The notes under the pieces: generated by a model
Databases searched by the model: none
What the model was told of the DNA's origin: nothing
What the model saw: only the letters and a program-made list of their open reading frames with translations
Translations under genes and position numbers: made by a program
From: Diphasiastrum complanatum
Taxonomy: Eukaryota; Streptophyta; Lycopodiopsida; Lycopodiales; Lycopodiaceae
NCBI GenBank assembly: GCA_029204225.1
Contig: CM055106.1
Coordinates: 38,530,036-38,594,035 of the forward strand
Reading direction: 5' to 3'
Length of the DNA: 64,000 bases
Shown: piece after piece, positions 56,701 through 64,000 of the stretch
How the letters are laid out: each line of letters opens with the position of its first letter
Position numbering within the stretch: the stretch's first letter is position 1

Positions 56701-59469
56701 GGAAAACGAGCATTTGCCAGGCTCTTCCCCTTTTAGCTAGTACATCTAGTGCTTCCAGGCTTTTCTTCTTTGTCACTCAGGATTTCCAACCATCAAATGT
56801 TGTTACAGTCATATTGACGATTCACTGCCATTATCTTAACTGTAATCATGTAACCAAAGCACTCAAGGAATCGTTCATTTACAGAACTTATGTGATAGAC
56901 AGGGACATTTATATTGACCACTGGTCCACAATTGTCACTAGTTGCCAAGTGTGCATAATATTTGGGGCCTTGCATCTGTCATTCATTATTTGGCATTTAT
57001 GAGTGCCTTAGTATGGCTGTTATTGACATTTGGGCCAAAGCCCTAACTTGTGGGCTTAGGTACCATAAATAAGCCTTGGGCCTCATTACAAATGATTGAC
57101 TAGCTCATTACCGTGTGGCTCTTACCTTGAATTAGCTTCGGTTTGGCATCAATTAGCTCAGGTAAATCAACTTATTTTCAGCAGATTATTGTGGTAATCA
57201 TGGTGTTCCATTGATTATGCTATTTCCCAGCACTTTATCAGTATAATTGCACTCTTCTCTCTATTCTGTGTTCTTCATATTGTTATTTTCATAACCAGTT
57301 ATCAGAGATATTGATGAGTGAAGACTTACGGTCACATGCTGCAGTGTGGAGATCCATATTCTACAGGCTTCTTTTTGGTATGGCGCTTAAACTGATTTGC
57401 AGAACTCTTTGTTTTGGGGAGAAGCCTTGTTTCTTGTTTTTTATCTTGTTTTCTCCACATTGCTAAGTTCTCATTATGTTCGAATTTCTGTATTCCTTGC
57501 TGCTATGCACTAAAAATTTTGTAGCAAGCTTTACATTCTAAGTAAGATAATATCATGGCCACTAGTACCTCCTTTGGGTCATTAAATTTCTCTCAAGAGG
57601 CTCCATGGAATTTTGAATAGTGCCAGTCTCCATATTTAGGTCTTCTATCTTACCGATTCATTCCAATTTTTAGCAGCAAACCACCAAAATCTAAACCTTT
57701 TGAATTTGTGAGATTCATAGGTTGCCAAGGTGACCAAGGTCTATCATATAAATACCTCACATGTGGGAGGAACAATGCCATCTTTCTCCACTTTCTTCCA
57801 CTGGTGTCAAGCAAATTCCTATAGGCTATATGTGGCTTCAACAACTTTTCCTGATTGTCTTAAAAACCACACATTTAAAAAAGCTTTATCCCACTTCTAT
57901 AACCAATTTTCTACCATATCAAAGGTTTGCACTACAATTGCAAGAATACTTCGGCAGCTTCAAAACATTAATGGGAGGCAACTTCCAATTCTTCACAACA
58001 AGTTCCACTTCTCTTTCGTTTAATATTCGCTCCATAGGCATCACTAATATTCCACTTACTCATTTAGGGTCCTTGCCAGGTTTTCCAAACTTTCATTGTT
58101 CAAAATTTCAATTAGGCATGGCCTCCTTAGCATCCACTTGACCAAAAACGACATCCAACCTCTGTATATTATGGCTACTCTCTAAAGCATCCATACTTGA
58201 CTAATACTCATGAGGCACGCTTAGAAATAAGCAAAAGAGCTTCCATAGCGAACTTCTATGGACAAACCAACAAAAAGTTAAAACTTGCAAAAAATCAGCA
58301 GATTGCAGAGCCACAAGCAAAAATAATGCACAAAAATAGTGAAATGACAACACATCCATACTTAATACTCATGTAGCACGCTTAGCAATAAGCAAAAGAG
58401 TTTTCATAGCAAACTTCTATGCTTAAATCAGCAAATTAAACACTTTGCACAAAGTGATAAGTGAGATCAATGAAAAAAACAGGGAAATGATTTAGCAACC
58501 TCCTATTCCTGTAAGAGCTTCATAGAATTGACCTTCTACAACCAAGTCTAGGCTTTGTGCGGGCTTGCCCCTTTCAACAGCAGAGATCAATCATCCATCA
58601 AAAGGCACCAAATGTATGATTCTAGCGATCAAAATTTGCAACGTAGAGCTCCAAAATTTAGGCAATGACTAGAAATGAGGCACTGGATTCCAAAATCACT
58701 AGAAAATGGACACTGGAACCCCATCTATGAGAAACCACCCAATCCTGTAGATTCAATGCTCCGATGCCAACGTCAACTATCTACTACAAATATACACAAG
58801 ATAGATGCAAAAGCTTTCACTACAGATCTCTTTCCATTTGATGATTGTACCCTCGAGAACTGGGTAGAAAAATAAGCCCTATAATTGCATTTGCTCTTAT
58901 TATATAAAGCTACCAAATCCCCCATCTTTTGCTCACTCACTTTGCTCAAGTTGCTAGCTTTGGTTACAGCCCTCACACTCTCATATATAAAGTGACAATG
59001 CGCCGAAAGAAGCATCACAAAAAAAGTTCACTACAAGAACTAAACCATTAGAAATAGAACCATTTTTCTTCCTACATCTATGTAACAAAAAACGTAAGCA
59101 TTTAATATCATAACATAAAAGTGATATACAAGAGCTCAACAAAAACTAAGTAATTCATAGCATGTACCGATAACCACACCAACAACATATTTCAAAGAGT
59201 GATGATCAAGGAACGAACTTGTCAATCATCCCAAGCTCACAAGTAGGATACAAACAAAAAGGTAGTCAATAACCTCAGAGAAACCACAATAAGTACATAC
59301 ACAAACACAAAGGTAAAATAAAAGATTGTTCGTGATAATATATATCAAGCAAAAATATTATGTATTTTCTATACCAAAAGTGTTAGACAAGACAAAATCA
59401 CTAACCATCTCTTTCAATAGTGTGTTGCCATCTTTGGTAAGCTTGATATCACCAGAACCACCTACTAAC
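37786..59469 (-). CDS. CCT6: T-complex protein 1 subunit zeta (CCT6), 5' end outside window
   Basis: CCT6 is a subunit of the cytosolic TRiC/CCT chaperonin, which folds actin, tubulin and other proteins using ATP. Exons, 5' to 3' on the minus strand: 59469-59406, 56094-55959, 55851-55700, 55535-55488, 54187-54095, 52716-52610, 52189-52075, 44407-44321, 44180-43976, 43724-43630, 43014-42946, 42753-42646, 42257-42139, 37858-37786. All introns are GT-AG and phases agree; together they encode about 490 residues with no stop. Visible motifs: [32 protein letters not shown] (ATP site), [60 protein letters not shown]-like [26 protein letters not shown] and RAGRNMRKG then stop. Identity as zeta rests on the AKRRNMERL and [13 protein letters not shown] stretches. 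The first about 45 residues are not found down to 64000 and must lie beyond the gypsy element. The gene spans more than 21.7 kb because of TE-filled introns. Confidence 0.95.
38686..38880. repeat. Inverted and direct partial copies of the 39.1-39.9 kb element
   Basis: 38686-38770 is the reverse complement of part of the LTR at about 39290-39410. The adjoining 38776-38880 is a direct repeat of 39846-39930 (CGACAATACAC and TTAGTTCGAAAGAGTGTACA shared). Both belong to one TCGA-rich element family. Confidence 0.7.
39125..39454 (+). repeat. Short LTR E
   Basis: 330 bp from TGTTGACAATCG to CCCCAACA, directly followed by the primer-binding site TGGTATCAGAACG (39455-39467). It is rich in ATCGA/TCGAT words. 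The downstream leader contains two copies of CAGTCTGCAGAAATACACG (39547-39600) and several CTATCGAA words. No gag or pol follows before the LINE tail, so it may be a small non-autonomous element. Confidence 0.65.
39940..41330 (+). mobile_element. 5'-truncated LINE (non-LTR retrotransposon) tail
   Basis: The frame from about 39940 reads [32 protein letters not shown] and [18 protein letters not shown], the region after the RT of plant LINEs. Further frames read [40 protein letters not shown] and a Cys/His knuckle [19 protein letters not shown] near 40810-40880. The 3' end carries AATAAAGCTTTATT (41303-41316) followed by TTTCTTTCTTTCTCTC. Many frameshifts and stops; it is a dead 3' fragment. 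Confidence 0.75.
44968..45087. repeat. 60-bp tandem duplication
   Basis: TTTGCAACACGGCGACAAGA begins both copies (44968 and 45028) and the two 60-bp units differ at only a few positions. Confidence 0.85.
45527..45636. repeat. Array of CAGAATCG palindromic words
   Basis: GATTCTGAATCACGATTCAG and then six to seven repeats of (T)CAGAATCG with GCGG, GCAA or GCAG spacers. Short inverted and direct words of this kind resemble subterminal transposase-binding arrays of hAT or Mutator-type elements. No matching far end was identified. Confidence 0.6.
46045..46160. repeat. G/C-rich block with a 9-bp hairpin and G-quadruplex potential
   Basis: TTGGGGGGC-GTT-GCCCCCCAA (46087-46107) is a perfect hairpin. 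Two copies of CCCCC(C/T)AAACCCCCT flank it. The minus strand carries GGGGGTTTAGGGGGTGG and GGGGGTTTGGGGGGC, consistent with a G-quadruplex. The block starts with CAGGGCCGG, which resembles a hAT-type terminus. Confidence 0.6.
47950..50990 (+). pseudogene. hAT transposase, BED finger + DUF659 + dimerisation domain, disabled
   Basis: A BED-type finger ([20 protein letters not shown] then GHLL) lies at about 47975-48070. A Pro/Ser-rich linker (frame from 48141) follows. DUF659 reads [20 protein letters not shown] and [14 protein letters not shown] (to 49268), and the frame continues in [14 protein letters not shown] and [18 protein letters not shown] to a donor at 49793. Exon 2 is 49907-50252 ([25 protein letters not shown]). 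Exon 3 is 50343-50504 with the hAT dimerisation core [20 protein letters not shown]. Exon 4 starts at 50607. It is broken by TAG 49266, TAG 49368 and TGA 49929, a frame change between finger and linker, and a slip in the (GA)n run at 50700-50760 that removes the acidic C-terminus. A transposase would splice at four clean GT-AG sites. Confidence 0.85.
50728..50760. repeat. GA microsatellite inside the transposase C-terminus
   Basis: About 16 GA units. In the alternative frame the run would encode alternating Arg-Glu and connect to the acidic tail [13 protein letters not shown]. Confidence 0.85.
51063..51234. repeat. 86-bp tandem duplication near the transposase end
   Basis: Two nearly identical units containing CCCCCATGTGATGCTCCCCC and GGTCTCCCATTGGCCCCATG. 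The unit length is not a multiple of three, so it probably lies in noncoding or decayed sequence. Confidence 0.8.
52717..54094 (-). other. CCT6 intron, nothing recognised
   Basis: 1.4 kb of AT-rich sequence between two CCT6 exons with no repeat or coding signal that I can support. The next intron, 54188-55487, is similar in size and also empty of recognisable elements. Confidence 0.7.
56095..59405 (-). other. CCT6 intron (3.3 kb) with possible solo LTR
   Basis: At 57018-57295 a TGTTATTGAC start and a GTTATCAGAG word after TTTTCATAACC suggest a short LTR with a mutated primer-binding site, but this is weak. Two related 70-bp stretches (58198-58270 and 58358-58430, sharing AATAAGCAAAAGAG) form a direct repeat about 160 bp apart. 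No coding signal otherwise. Confidence 0.5.
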
Positions 59470-59658
59470 CTACAGAAAGTGCAAAGAGTATGGATTATGA
59501 GTAGAAATACCATTAAGCATACAATATTGAGGAAAAGAAAAAATTAAAAGAGAAATAGATACATGTATGAAGCCTAACTCACAATTATAAAATGTCATTA
59601 CAAAATTAAAGTGTTTAATTCCAACAAAGACAAACACATACCTACCACTAGCTCAAGA

Positions 59659-60044
59659 TGTTGAAGAGTAATGCCTATTTGATTTTGGCTAAGCACTGTA
59701 CATTACTCATGGCGCATGCTATATTATTAAATTCATGACGCCCCCTACATATAACTTAACTGAGCTAGTGAAAGTGGCCCACTTGGCCAAGTAGCTCAAT
59801 CATATGGTTGACACTTATACATTCCATGCATGTACTTGAGGTGCTTGCCTCATAGGGGACTTGGAGGACCAATGCCCTCCTCTCTCTCTCTGTAGCAATT
59901 CATTTCTTCTAAGTTTTGGTGTTTTGAGGTGCTTAAGCAATTTCCCTTGTGTTGAATGTTTTCCATAGCTAAGTTTCTCGAGCTTTCATGGTTGATCTAG
60001 TATTGCAATTAAGATACTCCATAGCTAGGTCTTGCAATTTATCA
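59659..60044 (+). repeat. Copia-type LTR cut downstream by the gypsy element
   Basis: Runs from TGTTGAAGAG to ATTTATCA, directly followed by TGGTATCAAAGC (60045-60056), a one-base variant of the initiator-Met primer-binding site. Only about 13 bp of leader remain before gypsy LTR sequence begins at about 60070. The left terminus is a best guess. Confidence 0.5.
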
Positions 60045-60069
60045 TGGTATCAAAGCATGTTGTGTAGCT

Positions 60070-60078
60070 TGTGAGTCT

Positions 60079-60109
<31 letters not shown>

Positions 60110-60883
60110 TTATTAATGTCCATAAAATACCCTAAGGTACATAGGACTGAAAAAATGGGCACATGTCAAGTATGCCCGGTGGGAGCATGAAATCTCTACC
60201 ACCTAAAAGAAACAAGAAACAAGATTACAGTACAACAGGAATAGTGATAGGCACAAGTAGAGTCAATCATCATGTAGATGTCTCTCCGATTGTGAAAAAA
60301 TGATGTAAAGTATGTTGTGGCCCTGCCACTAAATGAACTGCGTCTCTCTGTCTCCGAGAGGATGGTCGAAGGTGTATATGTTGTCGTGAAGCTGTAGGCT
60401 GGGACCTATGGGCTGGCTGTATATCTGGTCGCCGACACTGTCTCTGCCGTCTATGTGAGGTGGCATCTGGAATCTCAGCCTCTCCATCGGAATCAGTACT
60501 CTCCTGCCTCTGTCTCCGGCGGGATTGTAATACATCCTAACACCACAGTAGGGCAAACACTAACTGATCCACCCAACCTTGCCTACTCCCTGATATAGAG
60601 TAAGCCCCTCCTAGCCCAGTGTGAGGACTGGTAGCATGCAATTGCCAAGTGTCGGCCATGTGGCACTGACGTGGCCGACTGCACGTCGGGACCCAACTGG
60701 GGGCCCTATCCTGCTGACAGGGTCCCTAGGCTGTGTTAGGCCCGCCATAGCTATGGGCCGTGCTGGGGCACACTACTCACACTGTCTTGCCCTGTTGGTC
60801 ATGTACACTGGACACGACCCTGACTGTGGTATCTGACCTATCTGTGTTCTCTAGGGTTTGGCACTGGTTACGAGCTCGTAACA
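60070..60883 (-). repeat. 3' LTR of the gypsy chromovirus
   Basis: The minus strand starts TGTTACGAGCTCGTAACC at 60883, right after the polypurine tract, and probably ends ACTCACA at 60070. An AATAAA signal lies on the minus strand near 60113 and a (GA)n run occupies 60081-60106. The minus frame 60556-60329 inside it is not a gene. Confidence 0.7.
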
Positions 60884-60898
60884 CTCCCTCCCCCTTAA
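60884..60898 (-). other. Polypurine tract of the gypsy element
   Basis: The minus strand reads TAAGGGGGAGGGAG between the pol stop codon and the LTR; the stop codon overlaps its start. Confidence 0.8.
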
Positions 60899-63800
60899 GA
60901 ATCGTCTTGGTCCTCTAAGACAAAGTCTGGAAAAATCTTGCGAAGGACGCTGCCTCTTTCCCAAGTGGCATTCTCAACAGGCTGATCATTCCACTTAACC
61001 AGATATTCTCGGTATAGAGTATGACGAGTCTGCGTCTCTCTACTATCAAGAATTTCCTCTGGTTCATGTGGAGGTTGTTGAGGATCCAATGGGAGAACTA
61101 GAACACTGTCCCCTACCAGATTATCTGATCTGGTTAAGGCTTTTCGTAACTGACTTACATGAAAAACTGGAAAAACCTTACTGCTGTGTGGGAGTTCTAG
61201 TTCATAGGTGACCTCGCCTAGTCTCCTACTGATGGTAAAGGGACCACAATACCTTGGAGACAACTTAGCACACACTCCTGATTTGAGGGTTTTAGAGTCA
61301 ACTGGGACTCTCAAGTAGACTTTCTCACCAGTGGAGAACTGCACATCCCGTCTGTGTGGATCTGCATAATGCCTGGCTCGATCCTGGGATTGTCTAATGC
61401 TACGCTTAGCATGTTCTATCATCTGGTTTAGGTCTTCTAAAAAGTTTCTGGCTGCTTCAACCTTTTCTTGTTTAAACCCTACAGCTGTGGGTGAGCGTGG
61501 CTGAAAACCGTACATCAGTATAAATGGGCTGTATCCCGTAGCTGAATGTTTGGTACTGTTGTAAGCAAACTCTAATATCGAGAGATACTCCTCCCAATTA
61601 GTCTGCCTCTTGCTGACGTATGCACGAAGCATATCCTCCAGCACTTGATTTACCCTTTCTGTTTGACAGTCCGTCTGTGGATGGTCGGTGGTACTCATAT
61701 TAAGTTTAGTATGGAGATGATGGAATACTGCCTTCCAAAAATTTCCAGTAAACTTACTGTCCCGGTCGCTGACTATGCCGGAAGGTAGACCGTACAATTT
61801 AAATAGCCCGTCTACAAACAACCTCGCTAACTCTGGAGCTCTAACGGTTGTTTTGGTCGGAATAAAATGAGCCATTTTGGTCAGACGGTCAACTGTGACC
61901 CATATAGCGTCATTACCCTTTTGGGTTTTAGGCAGGCCTACTATAAAATCCATGGAGATACTCTCCCATTTACCAGCTGGTATTTCTAAGGGATGCAACA
62001 ACCCTCCTGCCTTTAAACGCTCTGCTTTATTTACTTGACATTTCTGGCAACTGGTTACATACTGGTGGACGTCCTTTTTCATACTGGGCCAGAAAAATTG
62101 CCTACGAAGAAGCTCATAGGTCTTCTGTATGCCTGGGTGTCCCGCGCTAGGATTGTCATGACATTCATATAGGACCTGCTGCCTATAATCCTCTGAATTG
62201 GGGACACATACTCTATCTCTATAGAGCAAGTACTCATCCTGAATGGAATACTGTTTCCATTTGAATCCTTGAGTCAACTGACCCTCAACCACTAGGGTTT
62301 GCTTGGGTAATACAGGCTCAGAATCCTCAACGTCGGACTCATCATCATCCTCAACGGAAGCTGCCGTATTCTTGGATGAACTGGCACCAGCCCCGGGAAC
62401 TGGTTCTGGAGTCTGTAACTGTCTGTTCTGGACTGAGTTCCAGATAATAGAGAAGAATGCATCATGCTGGCATTTCCCTCTCAAGGACTCGAGTAACTCA
62501 TTACGAATCTGAGTAAAACTCAGCTCGTTTATCATAGGCATTCTGCTAAGGGCATCTGCTACTGTATTGAATTTTCCGCGCCTATATCTGATAGACATGT
62601 CAAACTCTTGCATCAACTCTGCCCAACGAGCTTTCCGACCTCTAAGCTCAGGTTGATTGCAAAGGTATCTGAGACTCTCATGGTCTGTCAGGACCTCAAA
62701 GTTGGCACCATACAAATAATGCCTCCAAGTCTTAAGGGCATGGACTATAGAAAAGAGTTCCTTTTCATAGGCACTATACCTAGTCTGTGCTGGCTCGAGT
62801 TTTTTACTCTCGAACGCAACTGGTCGTCCACCCTGAGTTAGCACAGCACCTACTGCAAAGTCGCTAGCATCTGTTTCGACCACAAATGGCTGATTGGGGT
62901 CGACGACCTTTAAAACTGGTGCTGTAGCTAAGGCTGTTTTGAGAGCATCAAAGCTCTCCTGTTGTGCAGACTCCCAAATGAACTCCTTTCCCTTCCCCTT
63001 AAGAAGATTTGTCATAGGGACTGCTATCTGAGCATATTCCTTGACAAATCGTCTGTAATATCCCGCCAGACCAAGAAAGATTTGAAGTTCCAAAATATTC
63101 TGAGGTCTCAGCCAACTGAGTATGGCTTTAACCTTATTTGGGTCCATCTTAATCCCATCTGAAGAGATAATGTGACCCAAATATGCTACTTCTTCAACGA
63201 AGAATTCACACTTGGATTGTTTAGCATAAAGCTTATGCTTTCTGAGCAGTCGAAACACCTTTCTGAGGTGTTTTAGATGCTCCTTCCTCGTTTTGCTGTA
63301 GACGAGGATGTCATCTAAAAATACGACTACAAACTTACCCAAGTATGGTCTGAGGACACTGTTCATCAAGGTCATAAAGGTAGCTGGAGCATTTGTGAGC
63401 CCAAATGGCATCACCTTAAACTCATAATGACCGTGACGAGTCCTAAAAGCTGTTTTCGAGACATCTTCCGATTTTATACGGACTTGATGATATCCCGATC
63501 TGAGGTCTATTTTGCTGAAAAACTTAGCCCCGTCGAGTTGATCAAACAACTCGTCTGCTCGAGGCATAGGGTATTTATTCTTAATTGTGACTTTATTGAG
63601 GGCTCTGTAATCTACGCAAAGACGCATAGACCCCTCCTTCTTTTTCACCAATAGGACTGGTGAGGCCCATGGTGAACTACTGGTCTGAATTTGGCCTTTC
63701 CCAAGATAGTCTGTTAACTGCCTAGTTATTTCTTCATCCTCTGTTCGGCTGACCCGATACGGAGGTTTAGAAACAGGTGCTGTACCTGGTACTAGGTTTA

Positions 63801-64000
63801 TTACATGATCTACCTCTCTGCTAGGTGGTAAACCATGTGGCAAATCTTCAGGAAAAACATCTTTAAATTTAGACAATAAAGTTTCTAATTTACTGATTTT
63901 CTGCTGGATAGAACTGGAAATAGAAACTTCAGGAATAAACTGAAAGTCACATAAGAATACCTGATGGTCTTCGTCTCCGATTAGCTGACAGAGCTCTGAA
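60895..64000 (-). CDS. Ty3/gypsy chromovirus polyprotein (RT-RNase H-integrase-chromodomain), 5' part outside window
   Basis: The frame is open from the window edge to TAA at 60895-60897, about 1,034 codons without a break. Counting from the TTG-type codon at 63876: linker [20 protein letters not shown] (1-20); RT (about 60-240) with [37 protein letters not shown] and the catalytic [10 protein letters not shown]; RNase H (about 330-445) with [25 protein letters not shown] and VADALSRM. An integrase zinc finger follows ([18 protein letters not shown]), then the core ([36 protein letters not shown]). The C-terminal chromodomain reads [20 protein letters not shown]. The chromodomain places it among chromoviruses, which target heterochromatin marks. 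Upstream residues ([14 protein letters not shown]) continue in frame to 64000; protease and gag lie beyond. It looks intact and recent. Confidence 0.92.
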   Translation of the reverse strand, partial: SELCQLIGDEDHQVFLCDFQFIPEVSISSSIQQKISKLETLLSKFKDVFPEDLPHGLPPSREVDHVINLVPGTAPVSKPPYRVSRTEDEEITRQLTDYLGKGQIQTSSSPWASPVLLVKKKEGSMRLCVDYRALNKVTIKNKYPMPRADELFDQLDGAKFFSKIDLRSGYHQVRIKSEDVSKTAFRTRHGHYEFKVMPFGLTNAPATFMTLMNSVLRPYLGKFVVVFLDDILVYSKTRKEHLKHLRKVFRLLRKHKLYAKQSKCEFFVEEVAYLGHIISSDGIKMDPNKVKAILSWLRPQNILELQIFLGLAGYYRRFVKEYAQIAVPMTNLLKGKGKEFIWESAQQESFDALKTALATAPVLKVVDPNQPFVVETDASDFAVGAVLTQGGRPVAFESKKLEPAQTRYSAYEKELFSIVHALKTWRHYLYGANFEVLTDHESLRYLCNQPELRGRKARWAELMQEFDMSIRYRRGKFNTVADALSRMPMINELSFTQIRNELLESLRGKCQHDAFFSIIWNSVQNRQLQTPEPVPGAGASSSKNTAASVEDDDESDVEDSEPVLPKQTLVVEGQLTQGFKWKQYSIQDEYLLYRDRVCVPNSEDYRQQVLYECHDNPSAGHPGIQKTYELLRRQFFWPSMKKDVHQYVTSCQKCQVNKAERLKAGGLLHPLEIPAGKWESISMDFIVGLPKTQKGNDAIWVTVDRLTKMAHFIPTKTTVRAPELARLFVDGLFKLYGLPSGIVSDRDSKFTGNFWKAVFHHLHTKLNMSTTDHPQTDCQTERVNQVLEDMLRAYVSKRQTNWEEYLSILEFAYNSTKHSATGYSPFILMYGFQPRSPTAVGFKQEKVEAARNFLEDLNQMIEHAKRSIRQSQDRARHYADPHRRDVQFSTGEKVYLRVPVDSKTLKSGVCAKLSPRYCGPFTISRRLGEVTYELELPHSSKVFPVFHVSQLRKALTRSDNLVGDSVLVLPLDPQQPPHEPEEILDSRETQTRHTLYREYLVKWNDQPVENATWERGSVLRKIFPDFVLEDQDDS

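Noticed and set aside
59470-60069. First CCT6 exon close to the exon ending at 59469
   Set aside because: I searched by eye for the conserved LGPKGT-type coding sequence on the minus strand and found none before the gypsy element.
60329-60556. Minus-strand ORF of 75 codons
   Set aside because: Lies wholly inside the gypsy 3' LTR and shows no domain.
62303-62512. Short + strand frames inside the gypsy pol region
   Set aside because: They are antisense shadows of a 1,000-codon polyprotein with all expected domains.

Overview
This window is TE-rich nuclear DNA of a land plant. Evidence: a split chaperonin gene with plant-like sequence, RVT_2-type Ty1/copia elements primed by initiator-tRNA-Met (TGGTATCAGAGC-type binding sites), a chromodomain Ty3/gypsy element, a DUF659 hAT transposase, very long introns and many GA/TA microsatellites. 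No rRNA, tRNA, CRISPR or bacterial-type operon was recognised. The species cannot be fixed from the sequence; the long TE-filled introns would suit a large plant genome.

Layout. 1-5 kb: degraded coding DNA of unknown identity on both strands. One + strand exon is cut by a short LTR retrotransposon (1147-3275) with a GGTTC target duplication. 5.1-8.55 kb: a copia element lacking its integrase, truncated inside reverse transcriptase. 8.56-9.6 kb (minus strand): the most interesting gene, a small intron-containing gene for a signal-peptide protein made of about eight copies of a 14-residue Asn/Pro/His unit, with a TATA box upstream. 10-15.4 kb: repeats and decayed copia fragments. 15.4-32 kb: nested and rearranged copia elements. 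Two copies of one family (A, +; B, -) face each other across about 4.7 kb. That spacer holds an internally inverted copia tail, an LTR with internal sequence on both sides, another copia RT piece and a gypsy gag/protease piece. B sits inside the integrase of copia G, whose LTR ends at 32012. 32-37.8 kb: AT-rich DNA without a convincing gene, with a 36-bp perfect palindrome.

37.8-59.5 kb (minus strand) is the one clear housekeeping gene: CCT zeta (TCP-1 subunit 6). I mapped 14 exons covering about 490 residues to the stop codon. The first roughly 45 residues must lie beyond 64000. Its introns hold a LINE tail, an LTR element with inverted pieces, a GC-rich hAT transposon with a nearly complete but disabled transposase (46.6-51.8 kb), and satellite-like repeats.

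59.66-64 kb: a copia LTR with primer-binding site, cut by a chromovirus-type gypsy element on the minus strand. Its pol frame is open from 60895 to the window edge and its 3' LTR spans about 60070-60883.

How it fits together: two loci look like host genes with preserved function or recent function (CCT6 and the repeat-peptide gene). Nearly everything else is mobile DNA in several generations. The gypsy element looks youngest; the copia fragments at 12-15 kb and the split exon near 1-3 kb look old.
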